Origin: Hyphomonadaceae bacterium
GTDB lineage: Bacteria; Pseudomonadota; Alphaproteobacteria; Caulobacterales; Hyphomonadaceae
NCBI GenBank assembly: GCA_016714495.1
Contig: JADKDU010000003.1
Coordinates: 1 to 64,000 of the forward strand
Direction: 5' to 3'
Length of the DNA: 64,000 bases
Shown: positions 1 through 9,205 of the stretch, one piece after another
Numbering within the stretch: the stretch's first letter is position 1
Layout of the letters: each line of letters opens with the position of its first letter
The notes under the pieces: model-generated
What the model saw: only the letters and a program-made list of their open reading frames with translations
Database searches by the model: none
What the model was told of the DNA's origin: nothing
Program-made: the position numbers and the translations under genes

Positions 1-219
1 GACCAAGACTGGTTTTACGCGCTGGCCAATCATCATGGCGTCGCCATTGCCCCGTAGGCTGTTGGATCAACTTTTCAGAATCTAGCGCTCTGAGCGAATT
101 CGAACCGGTAAAGCGGACACTCCGTCTGCTCCTGAAGGAAGACGCGAGGATTTCCATCGCCCTTCAAGCGCCCACACCGCTCACCTAGCGAGGTGAAACC
201 ATCTGGGCGACTTTTACAG
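1..219. other. Left edge, no gene recognised
   Basis: No convincing coding region is visible in the first 219 bases. Short open frames here lack any recognisable protein pattern. The stretch leads into a dispersed-repeat locus. Confidence 0.4.
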
Positions 220-530
220 CGTATCGATCGGTCATACCGGAAACGAAGTCGGACATTGAGTGGAGCGCGTCATAAGAGCTGGCAATACCGTCTAGCGGAA
301 GCGGAGCGCCCTCATGAGCTGTATGTGGTACGGGTCCAATTTTCCGGCATTCCATCCGCGGGAACGAAGCTGGTCCAGCAGCGGTAGCAATCCGTCCAAT
401 GATCGATAGACAACATTGCGGCCATAAACTTCCAACACCGCATCGACCTCGTTCCCGACGGTCTTGCTGCGCGCGCCCTGCCCTCAGTTCGAGAGACTGC
501 CTATCGGACGACTGTCGGCACCCATCGAAG
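220..530. repeat. Dispersed ~86-bp repeat family, locus 1 (degenerate)
   Basis: This stretch shares short blocks with three other intergenic loci in the window. The clearest is GAGACTGCCTATCGGACGAC near 493-512, preceded by CGTTCCCGACG near 449 and CTGCCCTCAGTTC near 478. Another is GTCTAGCGGAAGC near 290. The same words recur in the same order near 9.0 kb and 21.8 kb. It contains no convincing gene. This locus is the most decayed of the four. Confidence 0.5.
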
Positions 531-566
531 CTCCCGCGTCCGGGGCCACTTCGGGGGCTCATTGTT

Positions 567-3500
567 TCACAACGGAGATCGAAGACCTGACACCCTGCGC
601 GCTCCGACGATCACCTCACCTGCTCGACTGACTTTGAGCTCGAGCAAACGCGCCTGCGCGATCCAGAATGGCTGCACCATGTCCTTAGAGATCAGGCGCA
701 ACTGATCAACGTCATGCCTTGCCATGTCGAGATATCTGCTGCTGAAATCGGGATTGTCGAAACTGTGGACGAGCGCAAGTTCGGTGTTTGTTTCGACGGC
801 TTCGATGAGCCTCAGTCGCGACAACCTCAGATCTTCGCTGAGTCCAGCTGTGATTGCCTCGGCATCCCTAAGAAAGCCCCGAGCCCTTATCAGGGCATCG
901 CGCGCGATCGCCCGGTTCGGATCATCCACTTTCGGCCTCCGCCTATCGATCTGCCAATCCGGCCTGCCCAGCCGTTCGATCGTTGCGTCCACCACAAGCA
1001 GCCGCGCCCGACTCGCGAGGCTGTTGAGAACTCCGTGCGAGAATATCCGCCATTTGGCGTGCGTATGCGGCGAAGCGGTCTTCACCGCCGCCATTTCTGT
1101 ATGCTTTCCGCCAACGCTTATGGAGCTCAAGCGCAACGCGAATGGCACTTCTGGTCGCGTGCGATGAAACACGTGCATTGCGTCCGAGAGCGTCGATCCG
1201 TCTGGCAAGCAGGCGAACTCCTTCGGAGATCTCGTAGTAGGCATAGGCTAGGCAATAATCGTACAGCACAAGGTCACGATGGACTGGAAGTTTGTTGCGC
1301 GTCGCAAGCACAGCATCGTTCAGCGCGGCCCGCAGAGATGCGACCTCGGCGCGCCTGTTGAGGAGATCTATAACCTCCCGCAATACATCGGAAGGTTCCT
1401 TCTGCAGATGGGGCAATATTGAAGTCAGATAATCGATGGCGAGTTTGACGTACTGCTCAAGGTCATTCGAAACCTCCGACTCGCCAACATAGCGTGCGAG
1501 CGCGCGTTGCCCCCGCGAGGATGTGGCTGGAGACCAGCGCCCACCGTTTCTCCCCAACTTCAATTTTTTTGTCTCCCAAAACGAGATGAAGCCGCTCGTC
1601 GATCGCCGCCTCCAGATCGGCGCCGGCTTTCGGATCGTCCTCGGGAATTTCGAGCGACATGAGTTGGTGATCGACCCAGCGCTTGAACCCTCGCCTGTCG
1701 GACAAGGCTTTCACGTCCGGCTTCAACGCCGAATAGCGGACGAGACCTTTCGACTCGAAGTGATCCTTCTTGATCTCGGCAACGCGCTTCTGCTGCCAGG
1801 CTTTCTCGACCGCGGGGCTTTCCGAGGCACGTTCCTCTAGGGAAGTGAATACGTTCAGTTCTCGCGGTAGCTCGCCTCTCGGACGCCAGATCCACGGAGC
1901 TTCAAATCCCTCGAGAAGCGAAAGTTTCAGGCGATCCATGGCATAGGTGCGGCTCAGCGCCCACTCGTGCGGAGCGCGCTCGAGAACAGTGCGCATCAGG
2001 ACAATTCGAAGATAATACCATGCTTCGACGGGATCGTTTGGAATCGCGGGCGCAACCATGTTGACAGCCGCCTTGCCGAATTTCCCCTGATCATCGAAAG
2101 GCAAGGACAACAGCCCATGATAGATTGCGCCGATCAGCCTGCGGTAGGGCCGAATGGATTCGCTACGCAGGGCAGTCGAGCGGCGAAACGCCAAGGACTG
2201 CTGCGAGAGGGTTTCCTCACTCAGATAGCGCTGGAGCGTGCATGCAGCATCCCGGCGGCTGTCGGAATAGAGGTCCTCGACAATCAGTTTGCGTACAGCG
2301 GGGATGGTAAAATCGATCGCGTAGCTGGACCGTGACATGTCTTCCGGGTCGTTGAACCCGTCGAAGTCGTCAGCGATGTTATCGTCAAGCACCTTGTCCA
2401 GCGTTTTAAGGAAATCGGCCTCCGTTTGAGGCCAGCTCGCGATATCCTTCGCAGTGACGTCGAGCAAAGCCATGGCGTCGGCATTCGACCCAATGCCCGC
2501 CAGCAGCCTTCCCAGCGTCGAGCGCTGAAGACCGCTTGGCGTCAAGGCGATTAGGCGAAGGGCAAGCCACCAGACTGGCCGCGTCTTATGGAGGCGCAAC
2601 AACAAAGCGGCCACGATCGCTTCGAGGATATCGCCATCGCGGGTCTGCTTCTGTACGGCAGCGTCAATGGCGCCTTGCACCTCGTTTCTCAAACTCGCGC
2701 TCTTACTCTCACTCCGTGTCGCCTCAAAAACACTCAGCAGGGTATCCAAAGCGCGGAACACGGACTCCGACTTCTTGCCTTCGATCGGGCCGTACTGGTT
2801 GCGCATCACCATGACCGTTTGCGTATGCCGAAGGTCGTGATCTTTCAGGATCAGTTCCATATCGCCTTCGTCCGGCTGAGCAATGCGCATCGATATCGTG
2901 TTAAGACGCCGAAGCTCCGGATGAATATCCTCGTGCGGCGCACGTTTCTCGTCCGGCTTGAGGCTTCGTTCAGTGAGAATGACGATACGGTTGCGCCGCC
3001 ATTCCGGAAGATCAATGACCCCATCGGGCGGCCCGACCGGAGCTTCAAACAACCATGCGATAAGTTGAAGAACGTAGTCGTCGCGGATCACGCGAGAAAC
3101 CTCAAGCGCCGACTCCTTCACGTCCAAGGCCCAGTATGCGTCGAGCACAATCAGGCAGGCCTGCTCTGACATACGCGTCTTCAGCCAAGCCACGGCCTTG
3201 CGGATCGAAGACCATCGATCCAGGCGCTTTACGTTGATGATTGGCTCGCATTTGTAGAACGCAACCAACGCCGCGACGATCAGGGCGATATTTGTGTGCG
3301 AATGCTCGTGGCGTTTGAGAATTGGAATGTAGCAGACAGGAAGCCCACGTCCGTTCGCGTCCTCCCCTTTCGTGACACAATTTATAGGCGAGCGCCGTCA
3401 ATCCGCGCCACATGCCGACCGCATGTGGATTTAGCACAAGTGGACCCTTGTTCTGGTTTGAATTGAAAATGAGATCTTGCAATTCGTGATAGACGACATC

Positions 3501-3612
3501 GCGTTCCCGGGTTTGGAAAGAAGGTGTAGGTCGAGTCGAATAGTTCGGTCGCGTCGATAAGGGGCTCAAGTTCTTCTGTCAGCCAGCGATAATAGCGATC
3601 GATGGCGTTCAC
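567..3612 (-). pseudogene. Putative STAND/AAA-like NTPase, frameshifted
   Basis: One protein of roughly 1,000 residues is spread over consecutive minus-strand frames: a start segment ending near 3500, a short segment to about 3360, a long body 1463-3300, then two C-terminal pieces to 567. At least four single-base shifts separate them, including one at a C5 run at 1511-1515 and one at a four-G stretch near 3362. A Walker B-like strand (CLIVLDAYWALDV) is followed by a sensor-like strand (NRIVILTERS), the order found in STAND and AAA NTPases. Where the P-loop should lie the sequence reads VGMWRGLTALAYKLC, without the usual lysine. It starts at GTG overlapping the stop of the upstream gene (GTGA), suggesting coupling. 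The long C-terminal half is helical and unrecognised. The family call is inference; decay versus sequencing error is unresolved. Confidence 0.5.
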
Positions 3613-4037
3613 GTCGTGAAAGGACTTGCCGAAGAGCTCCCGGTCTTGACCTTGCGCCGCAGCCGACCACGACGCGCGTTGACCAGGCTCGTCAACTCGC
3701 CGGGCAGCGCTCCGCCCAGGATTATGCTTTCCTCCGGTCGACGCGTCTGGTTGAGCTGCATGAAACGGGTAAGACGGCCCGCGCCGGCGCGCTCCGCCGC
3801 TTCGACCTCAGATTGCCCGCCCGGAAGGTGGATTTCGAATTTGTCCCCGAAGCTTCGCCGCGTCAGACCGAGAATGCAGGCGATAATATTTAGGCGATAA
3901 GCCGGCCCCAGTCCCCGCGTTGTGTCCATGACAGGGTCTGCGGACGGCAGAAACCGGTCCGGGTCTTCCAGTCGTGCCCGCCAGCTGGCGGACAACTTCT
4001 GAAGTCGCCTGCGTATTCTTTGCTCTGCTTGCGGCAC
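3609..4037 (-). CDS. Hypothetical protein upstream of the NTPase-like gene
   Basis: A 142-residue basic protein starting at GTG. The same frame continues upstream to an ATG at 4115 (24 codons beginning MARRKKQ) but is interrupted by a TGA at 4041-4043. The native start may therefore be 4115, with a nonsense change or error between. The body carries an arginine-rich helix at the N-terminus and a FEIHLPGGQSEVEAAERAG stretch in the middle. I recognise no family. Its stop overlaps the GTG start of the NTPase-like gene, so the two are probably co-transcribed, divergently from the plus-strand toxin locus. Confidence 0.5.
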   Translation of the reverse strand: MPQAEQRIRRRLQKLSASWRARLEDPDRFLPSADPVMDTTRGLGPAYRLNIIACILGLTRRSFGDKFEIHLPGGQSEVEAAERAGAGRLTRFMQLNQTRRPEESIILGGALPGELTSLVNARRGRLRRKVKTGSSSASPFTT

Positions 4038-4229
4038 CCGTCAGTCCGTCCCTGAAAGAAGTGTGTCCGCGTTTCCGCTGAACGCCAGTGTATGCTGCTT
4101 TTTGCGTCTTGCCATTCTAGACGCCCGATGCGTCCACAATCGACAATTTTCAATTTATTATCCTATTTGGACGCTTGAGCGCGTCTGTTTTGTATTTCTT
4201 GATCATGCATGTGAGCCGGAGGGGCCGAC

Positions 4230-5570
4230 ATGCAGGAAAATTCCATTAAATCAGTGCATACACCCGCGTCTGAGGTTTTTAGCGGGGCGCTTGTCGTCGC
4301 GCTTTATGGCTGCGTGGCGGCATTTATCATCATCAACGTGGTGCATCTGCTGTCACTGACGGCAGGCGATGCGATCGTTTGGCCGGCCAAAATCGGGATT
4401 GCGCTGCTGGTCGCGACCTGCGTAGTCGCCGTCGATCTGCACATCGCGCACGAAATTTCGCTGACGAAGGGCCAGCAGACCGCATCCGAAATCGGCTTGG
4501 CGCCGCCACCGCAAGCCGCGAAAGGCGCCAAGGCGCGCCTGTTGTCCCGCGCGGCTTTAGGCGGATCGCAGGCCGTACTCTTCGTCCCGGTTACACTGAC
4601 AATGATGCTGGAGCCGGACATCCGGGATCACCAGGACAAGAAGCAGCTGGTCATCTACGCGGCTGAGATCCAGGACGCACGGAAGGAAGTCGACGGCCGT
4701 CTGGTGCGTGAAGACCAGAAGGTCGCCGAGATCGACGCACAAATCACCGCAACGATCAATGCGGCTCCAGCCTTACCATCTCCCAACAAGGCCGCCGCCC
4801 TGCTCGCGACCGACCTCGCCAACGCGCAGGCGCTTCTCGTTGCGGCAGAGACCAATCTCATCCGCCTTCGCAGCGACATGGCTGCCGCCGACCAGCGCCT
4901 GACGTCGCTGGAGGCCGATCCGTCAGTCGGAGTAGACAGGTTGATTGCCGCGCGTTCTGACGCGCGGGCTAGGAAATCGGCCTACAACGCGGTGTTCAAT
5001 GAGAGCCGCAATTATCAGAATCGCGTCAACGCCCTTCAGCGCAGCATTCTCGCTGGAGAAAAGGACGCAGCCAAGGCTGACCTAGAAGCAAAGGCTACAT
5101 CCTCCAAGAACCTGAAGGACCTTCGCGAAGCGCGCGATCGCCAGCTGTTGATCCGTAACGAGACGGCTGACGGCAAAGATTTGCTGGTCGCCCAGCTACT
5201 CGCCAAGAATCCTCGCGTCATCCCTCCGAGCCGCGGCCCCGCCGCCTCGACGACGGCTCTTTGGCAGATGATGTGGGGAAATTTCGGGGCGCTGATCCTC
5301 GGCATCGCGCTCGCAGTGTTCGTAACGCTTGCCGATCTCAGCGCCATTCTGGCTCAGGTCTTCTCGACCGGCAGGGCCACCCACCTTCGCCGCTACCTGC
5401 TTTCCCAGCAAGCTGTGATGGAACTCGAAGATCGCGCCCAATCCCTGTTTGCCGCCGCCGCTCAGCGCCGCGCGCGGCGCGCACAGGAACTCGCCGAGCA
5501 CGAGCTCGAACGCAAATTCTGGACGGAATTCATGAACACGCCCGGCGGCTTGGGTTCAGGGCCTCACTGA
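4230..5570 (+). CDS. DUF4407-like coiled-coil membrane protein
   Basis: A 446-residue integral membrane protein. Hydrophobic segments lie at about residues 18-42, 52-70 and 112-128. A long helical, charged and alanine-rich region (about 140-310) is predicted to form a coiled coil, and a final membrane segment lies at about 345-372, followed by an arginine-rich cytoplasmic tail. The order of membrane helices, an aspartate in the second helix region (VVAVDLHI), a soluble coiled coil and a last helix resembles DUF4407 proteins; this is a resemblance, not a proven match. It is the first gene of a plus-strand series ending in a secreted RNase-like toxin. An AT-rich stretch at 4135-4200 probably holds its promoter. 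The substrate and role are unknown. Confidence 0.7.
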   Translation: MQENSIKSVHTPASEVFSGALVVALYGCVAAFIIINVVHLLSLTAGDAIVWPAKIGIALLVATCVVAVDLHIAHEISLTKGQQTASEIGLAPPPQAAKGAKARLLSRAALGGSQAVLFVPVTLTMMLEPDIRDHQDKKQLVIYAAEIQDARKEVDGRLVREDQKVAEIDAQITATINAAPALPSPNKAAALLATDLANAQALLVAAETNLIRLRSDMAAADQRLTSLEADPSVGVDRLIAARSDARARKSAYNAVFNESRNYQNRVNALQRSILAGEKDAAKADLEAKATSSKNLKDLREARDRQLLIRNETADGKDLLVAQLLAKNPRVIPPSRGPAASTTALWQMMWGNFGALILGIALAVFVTLADLSAILAQVFSTGRATHLRRYLLSQQAVMELEDRAQSLFAAAAQRRARRAQELAEHELERKFWTEFMNTPGGLGSGPH

Positions 5571-5611
5571 CGAGACAACAACACTACCCGCAATCTACAA
5601 GGAGAGACGTT

Positions 5612-6259
5612 ATGACTAAACCCAACATCACGACCATCGAAGTCCTCGACGCGGAAGATTCGCGTTCCGAAGGCGAGCACTACTTCAGCCCGGTCAGCAG
5701 CCCGACGTCGCGAATGGATATCAATGCTGCGACGCGTGAAATGTTGAGCGTCAAGGCGACTGACGTGGCTTCGCGTGCGTTCGGGAAGCAGAACCTCGTG
5801 GACGGCTTCTTCGGAAAAATCGAGTTGAGCCGCATCAACCGCAACACGACGACGGCAATCAATTCCCTGCTCGCAGACGAGATGGTCAAGACGTACGCCG
5901 TGAAAATCCAGATGCTCGCCGAAGGAATCCGCGGTCATGCGGTGATGGAGCATAACAATCTCGACAACAAGCTGCAGCTCATTGTGACGGAAGCGTTCGG
6001 CGAACATCTGCTCAACCTCAACGAAAAACTCGCCGATACTACGTTCAAGGCCGCCCTCGCGCGCCAGAAAAATGCCGACCGGAACGGACAGGCGCGGCGA
6101 GCCGGCGTCATGAACCAGCGTGCCTATGCTCTGGCGGAAGACGTGGCCGAACGGTCATTCGCGCGCCGTGCAGATGCTGCAGGACGTGATCGACGCTTTC
6201 GGTGAAAACCTCCGCGCGCGCGTCCTCCAAATTGTGTCCAATGCGATGGAGACCAAATG
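5612..6259 (+). pseudogene. Unknown cytoplasmic protein, one C-terminal frameshift
   Basis: The start at 5612 follows a strong ribosome site (AAGGAGAG at 5599-5606). The frame reads about 185 codons of a soluble helical protein and then loses sense near 6160. A one-base shift restores VQMLQDVIDAFGENLRARV and ends at TGA 6257-6259, overlapping the next ATG (ATGA). The restored product is about 215 residues. No domain is recognised. It sits 41 bases after the DUF4407-like gene and is translationally coupled to the next gene, so it belongs to the same operon. The shift may be a sequence error. Confidence 0.6.
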
Positions 6260-6620
6260 ATGTCGACCTCGCCTCCCGCGGCGGCGACGCCCAACTCTGT
6301 GTCCTCGTCAGGCAGCCGCTTGCTTGAACTCGCAGGCATTATCGCGCGCCAGCCCAACATGATCCTTATCGACCCGGCATGCGCAGGGCAGGCAGCTCAG
6401 ACCCAGCCTCGCGGCGCTTCGACTACAACTGCCGCACCGGGAGTCCGCGATCATACCGGATGACGCCTTCATCGAGCGTGAGCGCAAGGCGGACGACGAC
6501 TTCGCGCTTTCGCTGCAGCCATTGCTGTCCAGCCTGATCACCTTCGCCAGCAATACGGGGCTTCGCCTCGGCGAAGCCTCCGGCGTAGCCGCACCATTGC
6601 TCGCCGCCCCAGAGACCTGA
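6257..6620 (+). pseudogene. Small unknown protein, one frameshift
   Basis: Starts at ATG overlapping the previous stop. The first frame gives about 60 sensible residues (LLELAGIIARQPNMILIDPA) and then degenerates. From about 6450 another frame gives AFIERERKADDDFALSLQP and continues to TGA at 6618-6620. The combined product is about 120 residues with no recognised domain. Its close spacing on both sides (ATGA overlap upstream, 13 bases downstream) marks it as an operon member. The frame break lies between about 6440 and 6463. Confidence 0.5.
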
Positions 6621-6633
6621 GGGAGTTTGCCCT

Positions 6634-7402
6634 ATGTCACCGCTGCACGTCTTGAAGATCGCGTTTATGGCGCTTGCCGCCCTGATCGGCGCTCATTTCG
6701 CCGCCGCGCCGGCAAGCGCCCAAACAACTAAATACGACATTGAAACCACCGTAATCGGCCCGCCGGCCGATGGACGCTTCGGCTGGGACGGTAGAATGAT
6801 CTACCTCGCACCCGTCGAGTTCTCCAACATCAGCCCGCCCGACCTCGAACTCTGCGTATTCACGCGGACCGGCCATACCTGCTATCGCCGCAGGTTCGAA
6901 GACGGAGAGACAGCGTCGCTCTGCCCCGACAGCCCCACCTGCCGGTTCGAGGTAAGCTTGCCCATTGCCTCCGTGGTCGGCCTCGTCGTCTTCGACATCG
7001 ATGAGAATGACATGCTCAAGGAGGGCGCCAAAGCCACGACTGGCATACTTCAGCAAACCACGCACCCCAGTGACGATTGGCTGGGCCAGGCCAGCCGCAT
7101 GGCGATGGAGCAGGCGCGAAACGCTGCCGCCTGGATGCAGCGATCTGGGGCTGCAGCCGAATGGGTGGACGCCTTGATTCTAGCCGATGATCGCCGCTCG
7201 CCTGACGTAGCAGCTATCGCAGCAAACATCCGCAAGGTCGTTTCAGATCGCGCGGGATCCGATCTTGACCTCAAGAAACATCGCATTGCCGGGCCAATTG
7301 CTGTTCGCGCGCGACGAGTGCGAATGGCCAGCACCAGTGTGCACGACCACTTACCTCGCCATTTCCCTTCAAACACCTGGACCCGTGGAGACTACTCAAT
7401 GA
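6634..7402 (+). pseudogene. Secreted protein of unknown function, frameshifted near the C-terminus
   Basis: Begins with a Sec-type signal peptide (hydrophobic core ALAALIGAHFAAAPASA, then AQ). The mature part has a cysteine-containing beta-rich segment (LELCVFTRTGHTCYRRRF, then CPDSPTCRF), probably disulphide-bonded in the periplasm. In the given sequence its frame runs on into the next gene as a 462-residue fusion. From about 7260, however, the neighbouring frame encodes NIALPGQLLFARDECEWPAP and ends at TGA 7400-7402, overlapping the next ATG. The native protein is therefore about 255 residues and the fusion is a frameshift product. It may assist secretion or act with the toxin that follows; that is inference. 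Confidence 0.6.
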
Positions 7403-8022
7403 AGCTCAATCGCAGAACACTTATCCGGCAAGGGGTTGCCGCGCTGACGGCCGGCGCGCTGGCTCGGCAGGCATCCGCACAAAAGCCGGTCGTTGTGCAG
7501 CAAGCGCGCCAACAGGCCCAGCGCTCCATTGCAGTGCAGGCGTCTCGCGCGGGCGGCGGTCATCTTCATAAGCATGTTGGGCAGACCAACAGCTACCTGC
7601 AAGGTCGTGCCTCGAGCCAGCTAGCGCGCGCAAATTTCCGCGCGGCGAGTCTTGGCGCCAATCTCTCGCGTGCGCCTGCGTCCCCACACGTGCCGGTTCC
7701 GAAGCCGTCCAAGCAACGCACGAAAGCTGTGAAAGCGCTCAACGCGCTTAAGACGAGTCCGAGAAATGTGAGCACGTTCACGAACGGAGCGCATGCGGAC
7801 CACTGGTACAATCACACCAGGCGCACGCAGGCCAAGGAAATCCGTCAGTGGATGGCGACGGCCAAGCCAGGGCAAACAAAGCACTTCCCCTTCGACGCCG
7901 GCCGGACAATCGGTGTGCAGTACAGTGGCCGCGACCGAAAGTTCTCTGGCGTGACGAAGGGCTCATTCGTCCTTCAACGCACCAAGACCGGCTTCATCCC
8001 CTACTCCGCCAAACTCAGCTGA
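7399..8022 (+). CDS. Secreted RNase A-like toxin (CdiA C-terminal type)
   Basis: Starts at an ATG overlapping the restored stop of the upstream gene. The N-terminus has a twin-arginine-like signal (NRRTLIRQG, then a hydrophobic stretch ending ASA). Residues ~120-207 match the pattern of bacterial RNase A-like toxin domains: GGGHLHKHVGQTNSYLQGR, then VSTFTNGAHADHW, a GRTIGVQYSG strand and a C-terminal LQRTKTGFIPYS strand. In the characterised Yersinia kristensenii CdiA toxin the active-site His and Arg lie 11 residues apart; here His of KHVG and the Arg of LQGR are also 11 apart. The terminal Thr-x-Tyr pair of that enzyme seems replaced (YSAK). Predicted activity is RNA cleavage in a target cell. 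A free-standing exported toxin rather than a CdiA fusion is unusual. A small acidic gene follows immediately, as expected for immunity. Confidence 0.65.
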   Translation: MKLNRRTLIRQGVAALTAGALARQASAQKPVVVQQARQQAQRSIAVQASRAGGGHLHKHVGQTNSYLQGRASSQLARANFRAASLGANLSRAPASPHVPVPKPSKQRTKAVKALNALKTSPRNVSTFTNGAHADHWYNHTRRTQAKEIRQWMATAKPGQTKHFPFDAGRTIGVQYSGRDRKFSGVTKGSFVLQRTKTGFIPYSAKLS

Positions 8023-8029
8023 GGTCAAA

Positions 8030-8324
8030 ATGTCAAACCGCTTTCCGCTTGCTCTCTCGCCGCTGACGTGGCTCGCGAGGATTTCGACGAAACCCCTATC
8101 CGCTTGACGACATCATCAACTATGCAACTCTGACGCCAAGCCAGAATCTGCGACTGGCCGCTGAATGTCGCGCCATAGCTGAATTGCGCGGCGCGAACTT
8201 GTCGGCTGCCCTTGATGATGCGCAATGGGTCTGGGACATGGATGATGACGCACAGACCACCAGCATGTTCGGTCACTTCGCCGATTTGTTCGAAGGCATT
8301 GCGGAAGAGTTGTCCGCCGCCTAG
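8030..8324 (+). pseudogene. Candidate immunity protein for the RNase toxin, frameshifted
   Basis: An ATG at 8030 lies 8 bases after the toxin stop with GAGG just before it. Its own frame stops after about 25 codons, but the neighbouring frames carry an acidic protein: REDFDETPIR around 8075-8102, then LDDIINYATLTPSQ to TAG at 8322-8324. The restored protein is about 97 residues, helical and rich in Asp/Glu (WVWDMDDDAQTTSMFGHF), typical of small immunity proteins. Two one-base shifts near 8040-8105 are needed. Function is inferred from position, size and charge. If the shifts are real, the toxin would lack this antidote. Confidence 0.45.
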
Positions 8325-8399
8325 CAATCCATCAAGTTACGAAAGGGCCCGAGCCGGTGAGCCTTGGGCTTTGTTCGGATCGCGCCCACATCGGCGCGG

Positions 8400-8590
8400 C
8401 AATGTGCGACGTTCTCGTCGACATCACGCAAGCTGATGTCTGAGTTTGAAATGGATCCAACCGCGCGCTGAATTAACGTCTACGTGACGAATGCTGTTTG
8501 TATGAAATTCGTGTCATTGCGATCTCACGCCGGCTAATACCGCGGCCTTTGCATAGACTGTTTGGCGTTGGTCTGACGTTGTCCATTGTA
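8400..8590 (-). mobile_element. IS6-family transposase remnant (N-terminal end)
   Basis: The stretch aligns by eye with the better preserved IS6 remnant at 46915-47145: the words CGACATCACGCAAGCTGA, GCGCGCTGAATTAACG, TTCGTGTCATTG and TTGGTCTGACG fall in the same order. It encodes, on the minus strand, a decayed N-terminal transposase end. No reading frame survives. Confidence 0.55.
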
Positions 8591-8894
8591 CCACGAGACA
8601 TTGCGGATCATCCGCAGAAATCGCCCTACTGTGACGATCCAGTGATCCCATGACTTGTCAGCGCTTGCACTCAAGTTCAAAGTTCTCAACGCAGTAACAA
8701 CGCTGCGCAGATCGGGGTTCTTCTCTCACCCTCTCCGCCAGGCAGACCTAGGTCTCCAGAGCAGTTCCGGAAATCGACCCGAATAGCCCGCTTTTGGCGG
8801 TGGTTTGGCGCGCGCTGGCGTCGCTCCTCTCACCGAGGCTCCCGCCAACGCCCCAATTTCGGAGCCGCGTCTCTCGTGGCCGCAACTTCGGTCT

Positions 8895-9185
8895 CATTGT
8901 CGATACCGACTGCACTGCTTTCCCGATAACCGGGAATCCGAGAAACCGGCTAGCGGAACGCCGCCTGTCGCTCGGGCCAAAACTCGCCTCTAACGGTCCT
9001 GCTTGCCACGCGCCGCCCGCCACATGAGAGACGGACTAGCGGAACACCGCATGGCAGGCAGCACGAATTCGTTCCCGACGATCCTACTGCACCCCTCAGT
9101 TCGAGAGGCCGCTTATCGGACGACTGGTCGCCCCTCCTGCCCTAAGCTCGACAGACCGCATCGGACGACTGGTGGCACCCAGCGG
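8895..9185. repeat. Dispersed ~86-bp repeat family, locus 2
   Basis: Three to four degenerate units follow each other, beginning near 8936 (GAAACCGGCTAGCGGAACGC), 9027 (GAGACGGACTAGCGGAACAC), 9109 (GAGAGGCCGCTTATCGGACG) and 9148 (a short ACAGACCGCATCGGACGAC). Spacing of the first three is about 80-95 bases. Linking words such as TCGCTCGGGCCAAAACTCG and GGCAGGCAGCACGAATTCG recur at other loci. No gene is seen between 8591 and 9205. Confidence 0.6.
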
Positions 9186-9205
9186 AGCAGCGGTTCCGAT
9201 TCCCA

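Noticed and set aside
6634..8022. A single 462-residue fusion of exported protein and RNase toxin
   Set aside because: The toxin has its own start and signal peptide, and the other frame restores a sensible C-terminus of the upstream protein with an ATGA junction, so the fusion is a frameshift product.
8936..9185. The repeats as integron attC sites
   Set aside because: No cassette genes between units, no integrase in the window, and no clear attC core sites.
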